Positions 1-14,600 of a stretch of 64,000 bases of DNA are shown here, piece after piece. How positions within the stretch are numbered: the first letter of the stretch is position 1; each line of letters opens with the position of its first letter. The stretch comes from Aspidiotus rigidus (taxonomy: Eukaryota > Arthropoda > Insecta > Hemiptera > Diaspididae): contig JAVHKY010000001.1 of NCBI GenBank assembly GCA_035079385.1, forward strand, positions 3,721,501-3,785,500, written 5' to 3'. The position numbers were made by a program, and so were the translations under genes. The notes under the pieces were generated by a model. It was not told the DNA's origin, searched no databases, and saw only the letters and a program-made list of their open reading frames with translations.

Positions 1-507
1 CGAGTAGCCTGGTACCCACCATGCTAGGTTCCGAAGAAGCATGGAACCAGGTGTCTGCATTTGCGGCCACCATCATGAAGAGGAAGATGGACCAGGAATG
101 GAATAGGCAAATGCAGAACCACGCTATGGCCTACTCAACACCTGTGTACCATCAACATCCGGATCTGCAGGAAGAAGAGGACCAAGATCTTCCCTGAAGA
201 GAGAAGAAGATGAAGAAACTCCAACAGTGGCCTACTGTATTGTGTAGTGTGGTGGTGTTTGTTGTTGTGAGTGTTCTTATGTTTTTTGTGCGTGCCAGGG
301 GGGCACTGCAGCTTGGCGGTTGCCAAAGCAACTTGGCAGTTGCCGAGTAGAAGAGTTGGTTCGCGTAGGAGATTCCTCCTTCACTGAAGTTATACCCGAA
401 AGGGTCGATTCCAGTGTTGGAGGAAACAATATTAAATGCATACGCAACCCGCACCTAATCCATTATAGATGACGGGTGGTGCTGCAAATGCGACACACAA
501 GCGATTC
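1..507 (+). mobile_element. 3' end of an R1-like LINE
   Basis: Bases 1-198 encode the last ~65 residues of a non-LTR retrotransposon reverse transcriptase and stop at TGA; the rest is its 3' UTR. The sequence is nearly the same as the 3' end of the LINE at 22467-25122, which lies on the other strand, so both belong to one family. The copy is cut by the window edge, so its true length is unknown. It sits in the intron downstream of the last visible receptor exon, antisense to that gene. The 3' boundary near 507 is where similarity to the other copy fades. Confidence 0.85.
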
Positions 508-906
508 CGACTCATAAAAAATCATAAAAAGTTCGTTTTAGGATCAAATTTAGTAATATAGATTGTTGTTTATAAAATTGAGATACACGAAATATAAGTC
601 AGTCGCTAGAACAGAATCACAATCAACTGGTAAGATCGTTTTGACGAGAGGGAGACTCGAAAAAATCTTGACTCTCGAGATTTACATGATGACAGACGAA
701 TTCAAAAGGCTTTCGATTTGCAGGAACTCTAATTTTGACTTTGATGCTCAATAAGGAAACCGAAATCGTCGTTTTTTCAAGTCGCAAAATCGTGGTTGTA
801 CGGACGGTCCCAAACGCAAATCCAGAAAATCGAGCAATGATTTGAAAAGTGAACGTAGCACAAAGATACGAAAATAGGATGATTGCGAATTGCACGGAAT
901 ACTTAC
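508..906. other. Intron remainder, no gene seen
   Basis: Intron of the receptor gene between the LINE fragment and the donor site at 905-906 (minus strand GTAAGT). It holds a short stretch around 650-690 resembling the CTCGAGAGTCGAAATTTTT repeat found at 58565-59210. No coding signal recognised. Confidence 0.5.
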
Positions 907-2632
907 CAAATAACCAACCGGCCGATTCACAGGGTTACAAGAAGAGGTCCAGCTAATGGTAACATTTGGTTGGGCTGAAGCGTCCGGAGTAACACGTACG
1001 TGAGCAGGAGGTGCCTGGGGATCGATTCCCGTCATAAACTGAGCAGTTTTTCCCGATAGTGCACCGAATATTTTTTGCGATAGGCTGTATTGAATAACGC
1101 CGACATCAAATAGATAAGAAGTGCAGAAAGACAAATCGGATAGGATTAAACTGGTTAAATTAGTTTCCTCTTTAGGACCTGCACAGAACAGAGAGAGAGA
1201 GTGTGAATCATCTAGTACGCGTGAATTAAGTTCTCTAATTCATGATTGCTAAGTTATTTCTACCTCTTATTAAATCAGATTTGTCCACGCCGTAGTAAAT
1301 TCCATATCCAAACTTGCCAGTCTTCTTTTTTTCATCGCTTATCGAATCCCAACGAAGAGTAACGCTTCTATTATATTCGTCGCTATTCACTACCGAGACG
1401 TTCGACAGACGAGGCAGTTCTAAACCTGTTCGAAAACAGTATTTAAATTTCACTACGCCTTGGTGATTTTGTGGCCCTAAACATCTCAGGCGACAAATTA
1501 TTTTATCTCAATTTTGATAGAGATTACTTACCTGAAGTGAAAGCAATAACTGGATGTGCGTCCAAGACGGAATTATTTTTGTTCACACTGACCTCGAACA
1601 AGTATTTTACACCCGGAGATAGACCGATCACTAGAATTAGTCCAAAAATGATATTTTACACGATCTTCGAAATACCAACGGCGTAAAATATCACACATAA
1701 TTATTTACATTAATACACCTACCTGTATACGTTGTTTCGTTCGTGAGGATGGATTTGATCGCTGGATAAGGTGACAACGTCTGAATTGCGTTTACTTTGA
1801 TGGTATAATTCAGATTTGGTTTCTGCGGTTTCCACGACAGCGTAATACTAGTATCGGTTGGAGAATCAGCTCTCAAATCTACAATACTTTTGAAAATCCG
1901 ACTAGATAGAGTGAGCGAAAAGCCAACAGACTGGGCGGACTCGAAGAACTCGTTCTTCACAGAAACCTAAGACCATAATTTCGACAATGTATCTTACATG
2001 AAGAAGATGAGACGTGCCTCAATAGACCATTACGTACCGTAATTTTATAATCGATCACATTATCTTGCAAAGGAACACTTATAATGCTTTTCCTCGATTT
2101 ACCATCGACAGAATGTTGGTAGGCGGGATACGGTGGCTCAATATACACGATGTATTGCTTAATTTCACCATTGGGTTTGATAGGTGGTGTCCAAATTACC
2201 TCGATGTTAGCCATCGCGAAAGTAGTGTTTATTACTTTCGCACTCACATCACGGGGTGGGCTCGGAACTGAAACCGTCAATTACTTTTAGGGTCGCTCTA
2301 ACAAAACTCAATTCAGTTCATTCGCTACGCTTACCTCCTTTGCCTGAAACCAATTTTAAGTAATAAGCCGGTGGGTAAACATGCTGGAGTTTCGCATCAC
2401 GAACGTAAACAGTCACATTATACGCGGAGTACGGATTGAGGTCGTCGAAACGATGATACGTATACTTAGTCCACGCAGATTCATTCATCCACTTGGTACT
2501 GGCAAGTGACGGAACAGACGGTATCAACGATATAGATGGTAAATACTCCAAGGCAACTAGTGGTGTTGGTTTCACTACCCATGTGATGAGAACACCTTCA
2601 TCGAATGTTTTGTCGACACTCAACTGCGTGAC
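907..2632 (-). CDS. SORL1-like: SORL1-like exons: fibronectin III domains
   Basis: Six exons (2632-2335, 2267-2038, 1966-1723, 1630-1532, 1419-1264, 1178-907) encode about four and a half fibronectin type III domains. The conserved tryptophans lie in VLITWVV, EVIWTPP, TLSWKPQ, TLRWDS and TISWTSS. Exon ends fall in phase 1 at several domain borders, usual for FN3 modules. Reading stays open through the donor at 905-906; the remaining FN3 sequence, membrane helix and cytoplasmic tail must follow beyond the window edge. Confidence 0.88.
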
Positions 2633-5600
2633 CTAAAAAACGATAACAGTTAATTTTATCTGAAGCAATATCACGAAACTGTCCAAGACTTATTCATCTT
2701 ACTTGGTATGTTCGATTCTGGGTTCCGTTACAATTTAGTTCGTCCATTTCTTCCAAACAGTCGGTCACACCATCGCATCTTTTGTACAGTGGTTCGCAGC
2801 GAACTTGGTTACATCTGAAATAGCCACTTGGACACGGCAGAAGGGGTGCTAGAAAGAGATAGAAAGTTTTCATCATGTCGATCATTTCCAAATAAATTAG
2901 AATATCTCCAAGATTTTACATCAGACGCTTTCGATCTCTTGATACATTAGGTAATTCAACTTACAAGTAGTCTTTGACCAATCGCAAATTCCTTCGTCTG
3001 ATCCATCGGCGCAATCATTGATACCGTTACAAATCGAGTGAGTGTCGATACATTCACCAGATTTACGACATCGGAATTGCGAGCCATCTCTTTTACATCC
3101 GACCACTCCTTCGCAGAATTTCTCCTCTTCACCGTCAGGACAATCTCTTAGTCCATCACATACCCACGCTCGCGGAATGCAATGACCTGCAAGTTTGTTT
3201 CGTCTTTAGAATATTGAGTCAATTTCTAAAACTCGATGTTGGTAAACTTACTAACCCGAGGTGCACGAGTAACTGTTTGTTTCACACGTTGTAAAATTCG
3301 TCCTGTTCGGTAGTTTGGTAGAAATTTCATCCAAAGCAGTTGACCCACACCCTAATTCATCGCTGCCGTCGGCGCAGTCAGAAATACGATCACATTTCCA
3401 AACCAATGGTATACATTTCAATTTATCGTTACATTGGAATGTCATGTGACTGCATGGAAACTATAATTGAAACACGATCATTAAAACCATTCTACTAGTC
3501 TGATGATAAGCAGTACGCGAGAAAACTCACGCTCGGTAATACGGGGTCGATAGGTCGATCAGTTACAGTTGTACAGTTCATTTCGTCGGAATTATCGCCA
3601 CAATCGTTTTCTCCGTCGCACTTCCACATCCAAAATATACATTTTTTCGAGTTCATACACTATAGCGATAATGCAAGCAAATTCATTAGAATTGACTGAG
3701 TAAGAAATAAGCGATTTATGAGACACGTATTTTTTAAGGTGGCTACCTGGAATCTGTTATCGTCACACTTATTGAGGGTGCAGTTCTTCTCGTCCGCACC
3801 ATCGGGACAATCTGCCTCACCATCGCACAACCAAGAAGTTGGTATACACGGGGCGTCTTTACCGCTCGGGCACTTGAATTCATCAGCTATACAAAAAGAA
3901 GAACATTCATTTTTCCGTTCTGCAGCGAAGTCCAATTTGATAAGAGAGGACAATAACTACCGTGGCATGATGTAGGAACGCTTACGTTACAGTTACGTTC
4001 GTCCGACCCATCCCGACAATCATTTTCGAAATCGCAGCGCCATTTAGCGGATATACAACGACCATTATCACAAGCGAATTGATCACTTTTGCACGTTGGA
4101 TACTCTAAAAATACGATTTGAAATAAAATGAATTCGAATAACGAGTTCGTTCCATTCAGGAAACCACTGAAAAATTTCTTACGACATCCGTTTTCGTCGC
4201 TATGGTCTACGCAATCGAAATCGTGATCGCATCGCCAATTTTTCGTAATGCATCTACCGTTTCCACACCGGAAGCTACCTGGTTCGCATGTGGCTTGGTT
4301 ATGCTCGCATTGAACCTGAAGAAAAAGAATTACAATCCTCTATAACAATATGAATTTTTTTATGCCTTTTACAATCATTTCAGATTTTGCAACTAATCGT
4401 AGACATGATAAGAAACCACTATTATTGAAGAAACAGAAATACGAGGAAGCTATTCGACAGTCGCCACAAAGGGGGTTTTGGGTGTTGTGCCGCTGTAGGC
4501 CTGGTCAAGTTTTGCCACCTCGTTTTTTCTTTTTTTTCCAATTTTCTTGACGCCCCTTTGAAATATTCAAAATTTGCCGCCCCCCAAAAAGTGCCGCTGT
4601 AGGCCCGGGCCTACCGGGCCTATAGGGAAAAACCCCATTGAGTCGCCATCATATTGTATAAAGCTGAAGTTACGTAGACTGAATAATTATGTTACATTTC
4701 AAAGCCCCTACATGAGAAAGTCATGAATTCCCTAACTTTAGACCAGAAATAATGGCGGGAAATGATGCAATTGTAAAAATCAAACACGCTATTAGATTTA
4801 GCGCCTCCGGAATACAATCTGATGATTTAAGAACGATACAATCTGATTTACTTCTTTTTTTTCAGAGAAATACATTATTAAAATGTTACAAAAATTTAAG
4901 GGAATTTAAGGAAAAACATAGGCACGATCGACGGCATCAGAAGATGAAGAAAGTATTTTACTCTCTTTTTTTTTAAAATTCTATTTTTCTGCTTTAGGAT
5001 TATTAGCTTGAAATTATAAAAATACATAAAAAACAACAAAAAGTTGAACGAACAAAAAAAAAAAAAAAAAATAGAATCAATGTAAAATTTTTGAAAAATT
5101 ATTTACATGAAGTTTGTAATCACATAATATAATTTTACATTGAAGAAAGAAAGAAAGAAAAAAGTAATTATTATCTTTATGATGCACATTTGCGAATTAT
5201 AGCAAAAAAAAGATTCCGCGTGACCGGCGTATTAGAACCATTTTTATGACTGATTTCTAATCTAGAATGTATTTAGAAGAAATTAGGCTTACGTGTCAAT
5301 TTTTCCAGTCCCCGCTCACCGCAGGAAATATCCCCCCTTTTCAAAATTGCGTGTATCTTCTCTCCTACGAGTTTTACGAAAAAAATTTTCGGACAAAAGT
5401 TGTTCTTTCAAGACTCCTCTACATTTTACCAATTATAAAAAAAGTCACTTAAATTAAAGCAAACCTTGACGCGCAAAGTTGGAAAATATGTTCCAAAAAT
5501 ACGTCCAAGTTTTGATCATTTGTCTTTATTGAGAACACTATCGAATGTAGAACAGAAGGGCCTAGCCGGATAAGATGGTCAAAAGTGGCCCCGCCCAAAA

Positions 5601-8600
5601 TTCTTGAGAAAACTAAGAATGAAGAAACCTGCTCGTACTTTACAACGAAAACGAGGGCGCCCTATCTTGCTTCCTTCTGCCGACGATTCAAACTCTAACG
5701 CTAGAAGGCGGTCCAACCATTCTGACAGCACGAGGTGCCTTTTATGCCGAACAGAAAATGAAAAGCAAGCATTTCACGACATACCATTGGAGGTCCACCT
5801 AGCGATAATGGTGTCTTCACATTTAAGATTTCTGAAGAGGATTGATCAAGTAGTGGGGGAAAGTTTTTTCAACATTCAGGAGTTTGTTCGAAGGTTGGAT
5901 TTTTCAATGTTCGGTCCAAATATTCAGGACCAGTGAGCGGTAATGATTTTTGTAGTCTGTGACGGCGAGAGAAGGGCGATCAGTGATGGTAGGGAAGGTG
6001 GTGGCTAGTTTAGCTGCTTAATCTACCAGGTCCGCGCAATCGTCCATTTCATAGGATTTCTGGTGTTTTTGATTTTGGGTGCACTACTTATATGATGATG
6101 TGTTCGGAGACGTGCACTACTTACTTCGCGTATTTGTCCGTTTCATAGTATCTCTGAACTTATATGAGGGTCAATATGGCCAGGTATGTTGACCGAGGTA
6201 AGAGATTAGAGTGTGAAAAATATTTTTTGCGAGAGAGGGTGTAGTGAAGAAAGTGAGTCTACAGGAGTAGAAATGTGCCATAGGAGGGGAGTCGAGAGAG
6301 ATGAGAAAGACAGACGAATATTGCCATCAATTTGACAGCAAATATGACTGTAGGTTATGTTAGAGATGGATCCATGTATAGAATATGCGTAGACCGTTTC
6401 GTTTTCAGTTTTTAAGCCATCAGTGAGACAAAGGGCGTGATCAGGATATTCTGGTATCAGGTTTTTTACGTGGTTGGTGAAGATGCGATTGTTATATTGG
6501 GGGATTTCTGTGAGATTTAAACGGGTGGTGGGTTGGATGAGAGTCCAAGATAGAGATGACCTAAATAGGTAAAAGGGGGTTGACTTTGAAAGGTACATTC
6601 AGAGAGTGTTTGAATTGAAACAGGATATGTTTGTTTCTGGATGGGAATAAAAAATGGGAAAATGAGGGTATTGAGAGACAGTTGATAAGAAGTTGGAGGC
6701 TACAATGAGTCTCCGAAAGTGGAGAGGAGGTTTCGTAGCTTCGGCACATAAACTGAGTTTGGAACTTGTTCGAAAGGATCTCGAGGGAAGAAACCTAGCA
6801 AAGAGAGGACCGATTCATTGATTAGATTACATCAGAGCTCCGGGTCTTGTAAAGATGGAGAAAAAGTTTTTTGTAGCAACATTTGGAAGACAAGTGTCAC
6901 ATAGATAAGAAATGGATTTCAACATATTTAAGGCACGAATACGTTTAGCTCTAAGAATTTTGATGGGGAAGATCCAGGTGAGTTTATTGCGATCAAAATA
7001 TATACCAAGAAGTTCGACTGAGTCTCGAGACAGGATTTGAAAAAATCTGGTAAAGAAAGACGTGGCAGGGTAGGGATGGTATTTCTTTTTTTAAAGATGA
7101 CGAACAAGACATTGAAATGTGTAAGTGGTGATTTTCAATTTTACCTCATCCGTACTATCCGTACAATCGGCATCTCCATCACATTTTAACGTGTCCGGAA
7201 TGCACTGTCCATTGTTACATCGGAAATTATGCGGGCCACAAGTATTATGAACTGAAAAATAAGTAACAACCGTTGAAGCACTTTAAAATTGAAGATAGGC
7301 AGCGAAACACGACAGTCCATACATACCGGAAACACATTTTCCATTTGTCTGTGGCTCTGCGCCACCAGGACAAACGCATCTTTTATTATCCACCAAGATT
7401 AATTCGTCCGGGCAAGCGCAAACTGATTTATTGTTCGGTAAACCGAAACACATGTGCGAACAATTATGATTACTGCAACCATTTACTCCTTCTTGCACAG
7501 AGTGAGCGAAAACCTGAAAAAATAAGCCACCAACTCGATTAGATTCCTGAACGAAGAAAAAAAGCCTACAACAATGAGGCATACCTTCAAATCCATCAAG
7601 CCTGGTAAACCATTAGCAATTATTTCACTTCCCTGACCATGATCTTTATCAGCGACGAAAATGGAGTTCACTCTCCAATCGTCCCAGTACATATTATCTT
7701 TGAATATAGCCACCGAGAACGGATGAGATACTCTTTGCTGTAACCACACCATTGTAGTCAAGTAGGAAATACAAGGTCAGATTTTACGAGTAATCAAAAC
7801 TCTTACATCGTGCTCGATGATTTTTTTGAATCCTTTACCGAAGAAGTCACTAGAGGCAATGTAATCTTCCCTAGCATCCACCCAGTAAATTCGCTCGGCG
7901 ATGAAATCGACTGCAATACCGTTCGGCCATTCGACTACAGGCTTCGTAAACAACACAGTAGGATTTGAGCCATCTAAATGAGCTCGATAGATGCTAGGCG
8001 CTCCCGCGATCCAATCTGTCCAAAACAGGTAACTGAAAAAGGTCGAAGAAACGAAACAATATAACATCGCACACGTTAACCTACTTTACAGTTCTGATGG
8101 ATTTTTCATTTACCCCGCAACCGGATGTACAGCAATTCCTCGAGGTTTTCGTGCGATGGTATTGTTTACAACTGTTCTACGGTAACGATTGCTATTATCA
8201 ACATCTATGCGAACAACTTCGATTTTGGCGCGAACTCCGTCAACGAAATACAAATGATGAGAGATCCAATCGTACGCCATACCTTCGACAGAATGCAAGC
8301 GGCTGTCGACAACCGTCTCAGACGGGCGGCCATCCTCGAAGCACCATTTCTGTCAACGTACGAAAATTTAATTTTTGAGGTAATTTGCTGAAGCGTAACG
8401 CAGGAAATGAAATTATTTATACCGCGCATTCGAACGAGAGAAGTTTTAAGAACGTAACAATCTTTCCACATAATTTAGCAAAGGGTCAAAAAAATTAACC
8501 TCGATTGATCTAAGACAATCTTACATTAAATTTTTTTCTGTCAGATATTTTTCCAAAAAAAAAAAAAAAAAGAACGGTAAAGGTAACCTAAGTACCAACG

Positions 8601-11600
8601 GTGCAAAAATAGGTTCTCTTCAGACCTTGTTTATAACCTATAGCAGCGGATTGAGGGTTAATAATTATGTGCAATATCTTATTGGACTATCGGACTAAGG
8701 AAAAATTTGCGCTTTTTTGATTAAGGGAGATTCGAGAACTTGAAGGAAGGCCATTTTCAGAAAACCAGCTTTGAAAAACGAAAAAAATTCTCTGAATTCT
8801 TTGCTGAAGAATGAAAAATTTATACAGATCTGTTTGTCTCGTTTTTAAAAATAACTCGCGTTCTTCCTATACAAGTATTTATTAGTTTGTACGAGCAAAA
8901 CCAAGGACAGAATTCCAATGAAATTCTTAGTAAAGCTAAATTTCATCTTACAAATTATGAGGCATAATCGTCATAATAATAATATATATGTGACCCCGTC
9001 TACAGAAACCCGGCTTAGTGTTCAATTACAATCAGGAGAAAAGGAATCTTCCTTCCTCGGTAAAAGATCCTTTCCTCCTGATCGATATTCAACGCTAAGC
9101 CGGGTTTCTGTAGACAGGGTTACATATTATCGTTTTGATATTAGATTAATGATAAAATTTTATGATGGAATCGACGAGATACAAACTCGATTTACAAACT
9201 TCTCTTTCAAAGAGGTCTTTTCAGTGTTCTCTTGCTAAAGAATCTGATTCTCACTTTCAATGAGAGTATGATTTCACATTATAACCCTTATTGAATCAAA
9301 ATAAATGATAATCTTCCATAATATTTAAGAGCATCTTCAAAAACCGAGCTCATAATGAAGTTGAAAACCTACATCTCAGGCCCTAATGATCTCACAATGC
9401 TGATCAAGGTCTTAAAACGCTCAGTTGCGCGAACTCTTTCAAATACTTTTTTAATCACTCAGGTCCGTTGAGTCTTGCGAGAGTTATGAGATAACAACTA
9501 GATCAACCCCACTTTACTGCTCACACACATTTCGTCCATTGTTCAGGAACTAATGATGTCCAACGTATTATAAAATGCTGGTCGGAATCCAAAAGGGCGG
9601 AAAACACGTCCCAACTTCAAAGAGAACACGGGTCGTCTTTTTGTCCTACTGCCCATAAGATCGCAGCTTTCAATAGCCTAATTAATCGACTGACTAAAAT
9701 ACCCTTGAGCCAGGCGGCTTTCCAAAAGGAACTTGTGACAATTAAGCACCTGGCCAGGGTGAATCAAGTTGGAGTGGATGTTGAACTAATGGTCCGGAGG
9801 AGGCTCACTAGAAAATGCCTCGACCCTACAACCTCCGTCCCTAGGGATCACCTAGACAGTAGAAAGAGGTGGATTAGACTTCCTTTCATGGGCGAAATCT
9901 CTTTGAAGTTGAGACGTGTCCTCCGCCCTTTTGGATTCCGGACAGCATTTTATAATCTGAATAGGGTTGAAAGCTTATTTGTAAAATTAAAAGACCCCGT
10001 TCCTGTGGCTGAGAGAAGTGGCGTTTATAGTGTAGCGTGCAACGATTGCTCGGGTATCTATGTAGGGATGACGGCCTACCAGCTTCAAATTCGGTTAGCT
10101 GAGCATAAAAAGGCTTGGGAGAAGGGTAAATTGGGTGAATCGGCATTCTCCGATCATTTAATTGAGCGTAGCCATAAGTCTAAGGAAGGTTCTGAGGCCC
10201 TCCACACAGAAGTAAAAAAAGATTATCATAGGAAATCGGATCCAGCGACTAAAAGGTACATATTAACATTTTTCTGTAAATATAATTATTCAATTCTTTA
10301 TTCTTATTTAGAGTACTTCTACTATTCCCTCGGTTAATGCTGAACACAAATACGTGACCAATTTGTATTTGACAGACGCCGCCGTACGTAGAATAATTAA
10401 CGTATGCGCGAGGTCACAATTAGGAGAAAAGGGTCTGTGAATAATGAGTGCTCCATGTGACATAGATAAAAATTTGTCTCTAGCGTATGATTTGTGACAT
10501 ACTTCGGTTATTTCTTGAACAACACGACGAGAGGAATCGCTCGTCATCAAAATTTCTTGAAATTCAATAAAATGAATTTTTCAACTTTCGCTATGATTTG
10601 AACGAAAACTCAAGAATCGTTTTTCGAATATCCAGAACCTGATGACTGGTGACAAGGTCATCAATGAATCACAGTACGTACTGGAAGATTTGTTGTTGGA
10701 TTCAATTTGCTTCACATGTAACAATAATGCGGATATAGTGAAGGCTATTTATTCAAAGAATGAAACAAGTGGAAGAGGAAAAGGAAAAGGGAAAAAATAT
10801 AAAAATTTGTCAATTCGATAAGTTTATTCAATTAGCAAAAATTTCTCATCGCCAGACATGGACCTGTCGTCAATCCTGATCAAATTTGTCAACTCTCTCT
10901 CCCCTTAGTCACCACATATTACAATTCCACTATCATAAAAGCACGAGCTCTCATAAGCTTTTATTTATTCAAGTCCTCGGTTTCTGACAAAACCTTTTCA
11001 CTATACTTCCTAGTGGTCCCTCTCCGCTAATCAAACTTACATGAAAAAAATAAAATATCTCCGTCAGACTGAAACTAAAATTTCGACTTACAGTTCAAAA
11101 CAAAGATATTCGCGAAGGAAAATTGTATTAGAGATTTTCTTCAAGACCTGATCTAGATTATTCACTCGAAATCATGGATACTAGCACTTACCGAAATGAC
11201 ATCGGTAACAATATCGGCATAAAACACGCATTTACTCTTCATATCGTACTCGACAGCGATTACATTTTGCAGAGACGGTAGAGGAAGTACTTCAGGTTTT
11301 AGATTCTCCAGCTGAAATCGTACGATACGGTCTTTTTGCGCGAGTAAAAGGAATTCTTTCTCCTCTCTGGAAAAAGCGTAACGAAGTTCGTGATAAGCAG
11401 CGAAGTTCGGCTCAGCTCAGCCGTCAATACAAGCATAGCAACTTACTTCAAAGGACAAGGCACTGCTTCATACTCGTATTCTCGAAGACCGCCGTCACAT
11501 ACGTCCCCCGGAATTTTTTTGTAACCTTTGGTGCGATAGAAAAAATGGTGCGGGGAGCAAGTTTTAGGAATTTCGTAATGAGCACTCGGTGATGTTTTGT

Positions 11601-14600
11601 TACGTATACAATGATCAGAAGTCGTATCCCAGTAGAATCCGTCATCGCTAGAATACAACACATACAAATGAGAATAACATGAACGTAGACGTATAAAACT
11701 ATAGTAACAATATATTATGAGCCATCACGAACCACATATAATCTTCTCTGTCGCAAGGACAAATTTCGGCTTTGACCAAGTTCTCTAAATGTAAACCTAT
11801 GTAACAATTATGATTCGGGATACGTCTTCTATACACTTCTTTTCGACCAAGAACGCAATTCATTTTCTTCTCAGCAGGGTTGTACGGGGTCCATACTTTG
11901 AAATCACTGTCGGTGCAATTGTAATCTGAAGAAAAAGTCGCGACGAATACACAATGATGATAACTACCAGAATAACTGCATTTTCATACAACATCGATTG
12001 ATTCGTACTCACTGAAAACTTTACGGAAATCCGCCTTCACGATTACCCAGTGATGTTCATTACCCGGAGGTGAACCGAACAGGGAGAATGTGGTTGTATT
12101 TTCGCCAGGCTCCGTCATCAAGCTGTATATCCTTAAAGGAGTATCGGATAGTTTGGTTTGTTGCCAACTTTCACCCATATCAGTTGAATACATGATGTAG
12201 CTCACACTTTCTCTAGGCTTTTGATTAAATCTTATAGCCACCAGAATACCACCGTGATCACCCATATTGAAATAGACGTTTTCTTTCAACACCTGAAACA
12301 TAAAACAGTTTGCTGACGACATCGACCGATTTTACAGAATAAACTTGAATTTAGAACTCGTAACCGTACCTGCTTAAAAGTAACACCAGCATCTCGACTC
12401 ATGTAGACAGAGGGATGACCTTTCATATTCTTGCCGTATATACCGGACGCCAAAATGATACCCGGCGCCGACTTACTGGACAAAATTGGCATTTGTCTTG
12501 TCGACGGAAACATGAGCGCGAATTTTTGGGATAAATGTAGCGAACACTCATTCGCCTAAAGGCAAACACAACCAAAATGGTAATCATTACTCGTAAACAA
12601 GCATTATGGTTCGGTTTCGAAAGAGAATTACAATCACGATAAAGCCAAAACTTTCCACCCTAAATGTACTCGTATCATATCAAACTTGGGACTCAATAAT
12701 TTGCAATTAGATACACGCACGTCGTTCGTATATTTTTAGTATCACTTCGACCGACAATATCGGATTATGTATAATATGCATTTCCAACTAACAATTCCTC
12801 AACAGATTCAAAGAGTGGAGCGATTAATTTAGAACGAATAAGTAGAAGAATTCATAATAAAACAACTTTTTTCCACTTTTCATTTTTTTGGAATCCATCA
12901 AAATTGTCAATTCAATATTACCACTCCCCTCTTTCATTACTTATGAACATCCGTGCTGGATCATTCTTCAAAGACATAAATTTTGCAAATAAAAACATCA
13001 TCTGGGAACAAAGGGGTTTTTAGTATCCCTCCCACAAACAACATATTAGAAATCCCAAGCCCCAAAGCAGGCGCTAGTCCCTTTTCAGGGGGATGGAACG
13101 TCGAAAATTTCAGTTTTCTGCGAATAACTCGCCAAATTTTGAACCAAATGAAAAATGTTTCAAGCAAAAGTTGTTTCTCGTAAAATTTCCTATAAAATAA
13201 AGCACACTTTGTAAACATTGCGTACCCGTCGGTCGGTCTAATCAGTAAACTGTAACGTAAGAACATCAAGGGTGCTATCAGCCGGCCATTGCTGTAGTTG
13301 ATACCTTTTTCTTATTGGTCTAGAAAATTTTTATCATCATCATCATCGGCTGTCTAGGGTACTATAGAGGGGGGGTATGGCAATACGCCATTTTAGCAGC
13401 AAAAAGAAGGCTCTCAAGCACGAACGCGTTCGCGCAGTGTCGCGGAATATTCGGCAGAGCCGGGCAACATCGGTCACGTTCGTTTTCTCGCGATGCTTTG
13501 CGATACGCATTCGTACGTCGAACACTTCTTTTTGCTGCTAAAATGGCGTATTGCCATACCCCCCTTTATAGTACCCTAGGCTGTCTAGCGCCTCATTATT
13601 ATCACTCCGTTGTTTTAGGTTGAAAGTTTGAAACACAGTGTTCGAATTAAAAAAATTTAATTGAAGAAGAACTGATGTGAGATTTATTTTGCCGAAAATG
13701 ATGAAACAAAATTAGAAATTGTCTGATAATATCGAAAGACGTAAATATTTTAGTAGGTATTATTGATTCCTGATCGCATCTAGCTTTGGCTTTTTGTGAT
13801 TATGAAATTACGCCATGCATTTGTGTTTTCTTTTGTGAAGTTGATCGGATGAAAAGACTAACAAGTGCAAGTGAATCATTGCTCATTAACAGGAAAAAGA
13901 GGATTATTAAGTAGGTTGATGTGTTCTTGATCGATTGCATCAATAGATGAATTGTGATTCGAATTATGAATACAGACGTGATTTTCGATCGCTTTCTGTG
14001 AATTATGAAATTGCGAACTATTTTGTAGGTTCTTATGTTTTCATCCTGAGGAACTCGCATGCTCTAAATCGAAAGAGAAACAATGAGATTTAACCTACCG
14101 TACTTACAAATCTCGGAACGAAATTTAAAAAAATATTATCCAAATAGTACGAGTAGTTCGATGTGTTTTTGATCAATTGCGTAAATACGATAATATTATG
14201 TAGAATCGTGGTTCAAATTATGAATACAGAACCTGATCTTTGATTGTATAAAATGATATCTACGCTAATTAAGTTACTCATCAATCGAATTATCCAGTTC
14301 CAGTAGAATTTTAATATTAGAGAAAGTGGTTAGATATGGCTGTGGCGATATTCAGTGAAGTTTTAAAGAAATTCTGAAAAATGTAATGGCAATGGGATGT
14401 TTGTTGATTGAGTTTGGAGTTGCCTATGATTGTGTTAGTGTGTACTGGTGGGAACAGTGAACTGGGTGGCAAGTGGGAAAAGGTATTATCTTTGCGGCAC
14501 TGCCGTCTGTTGAGATTGTCCCTGGTTTTGTTGGGTCAACAACAAACCAGCACAAGTACTCTTGTGTCACAACATCCAGCCTTGAAAGTGTGTCTTATGT

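Noticed and set aside
3660..3953. Continuous LDLa exon starting near 3953
   Set aside because: The only phase-0 acceptor there would leave a 29-nt intron. Using donor 3960 and acceptor 3887 gives correct phase and the missing cysteine.
8097..8391. Plus-strand frames of 88-93 residues
   Set aside because: Exactly antisense to the YWTD exon at 8349-8114, which has motif, phase and splice support.
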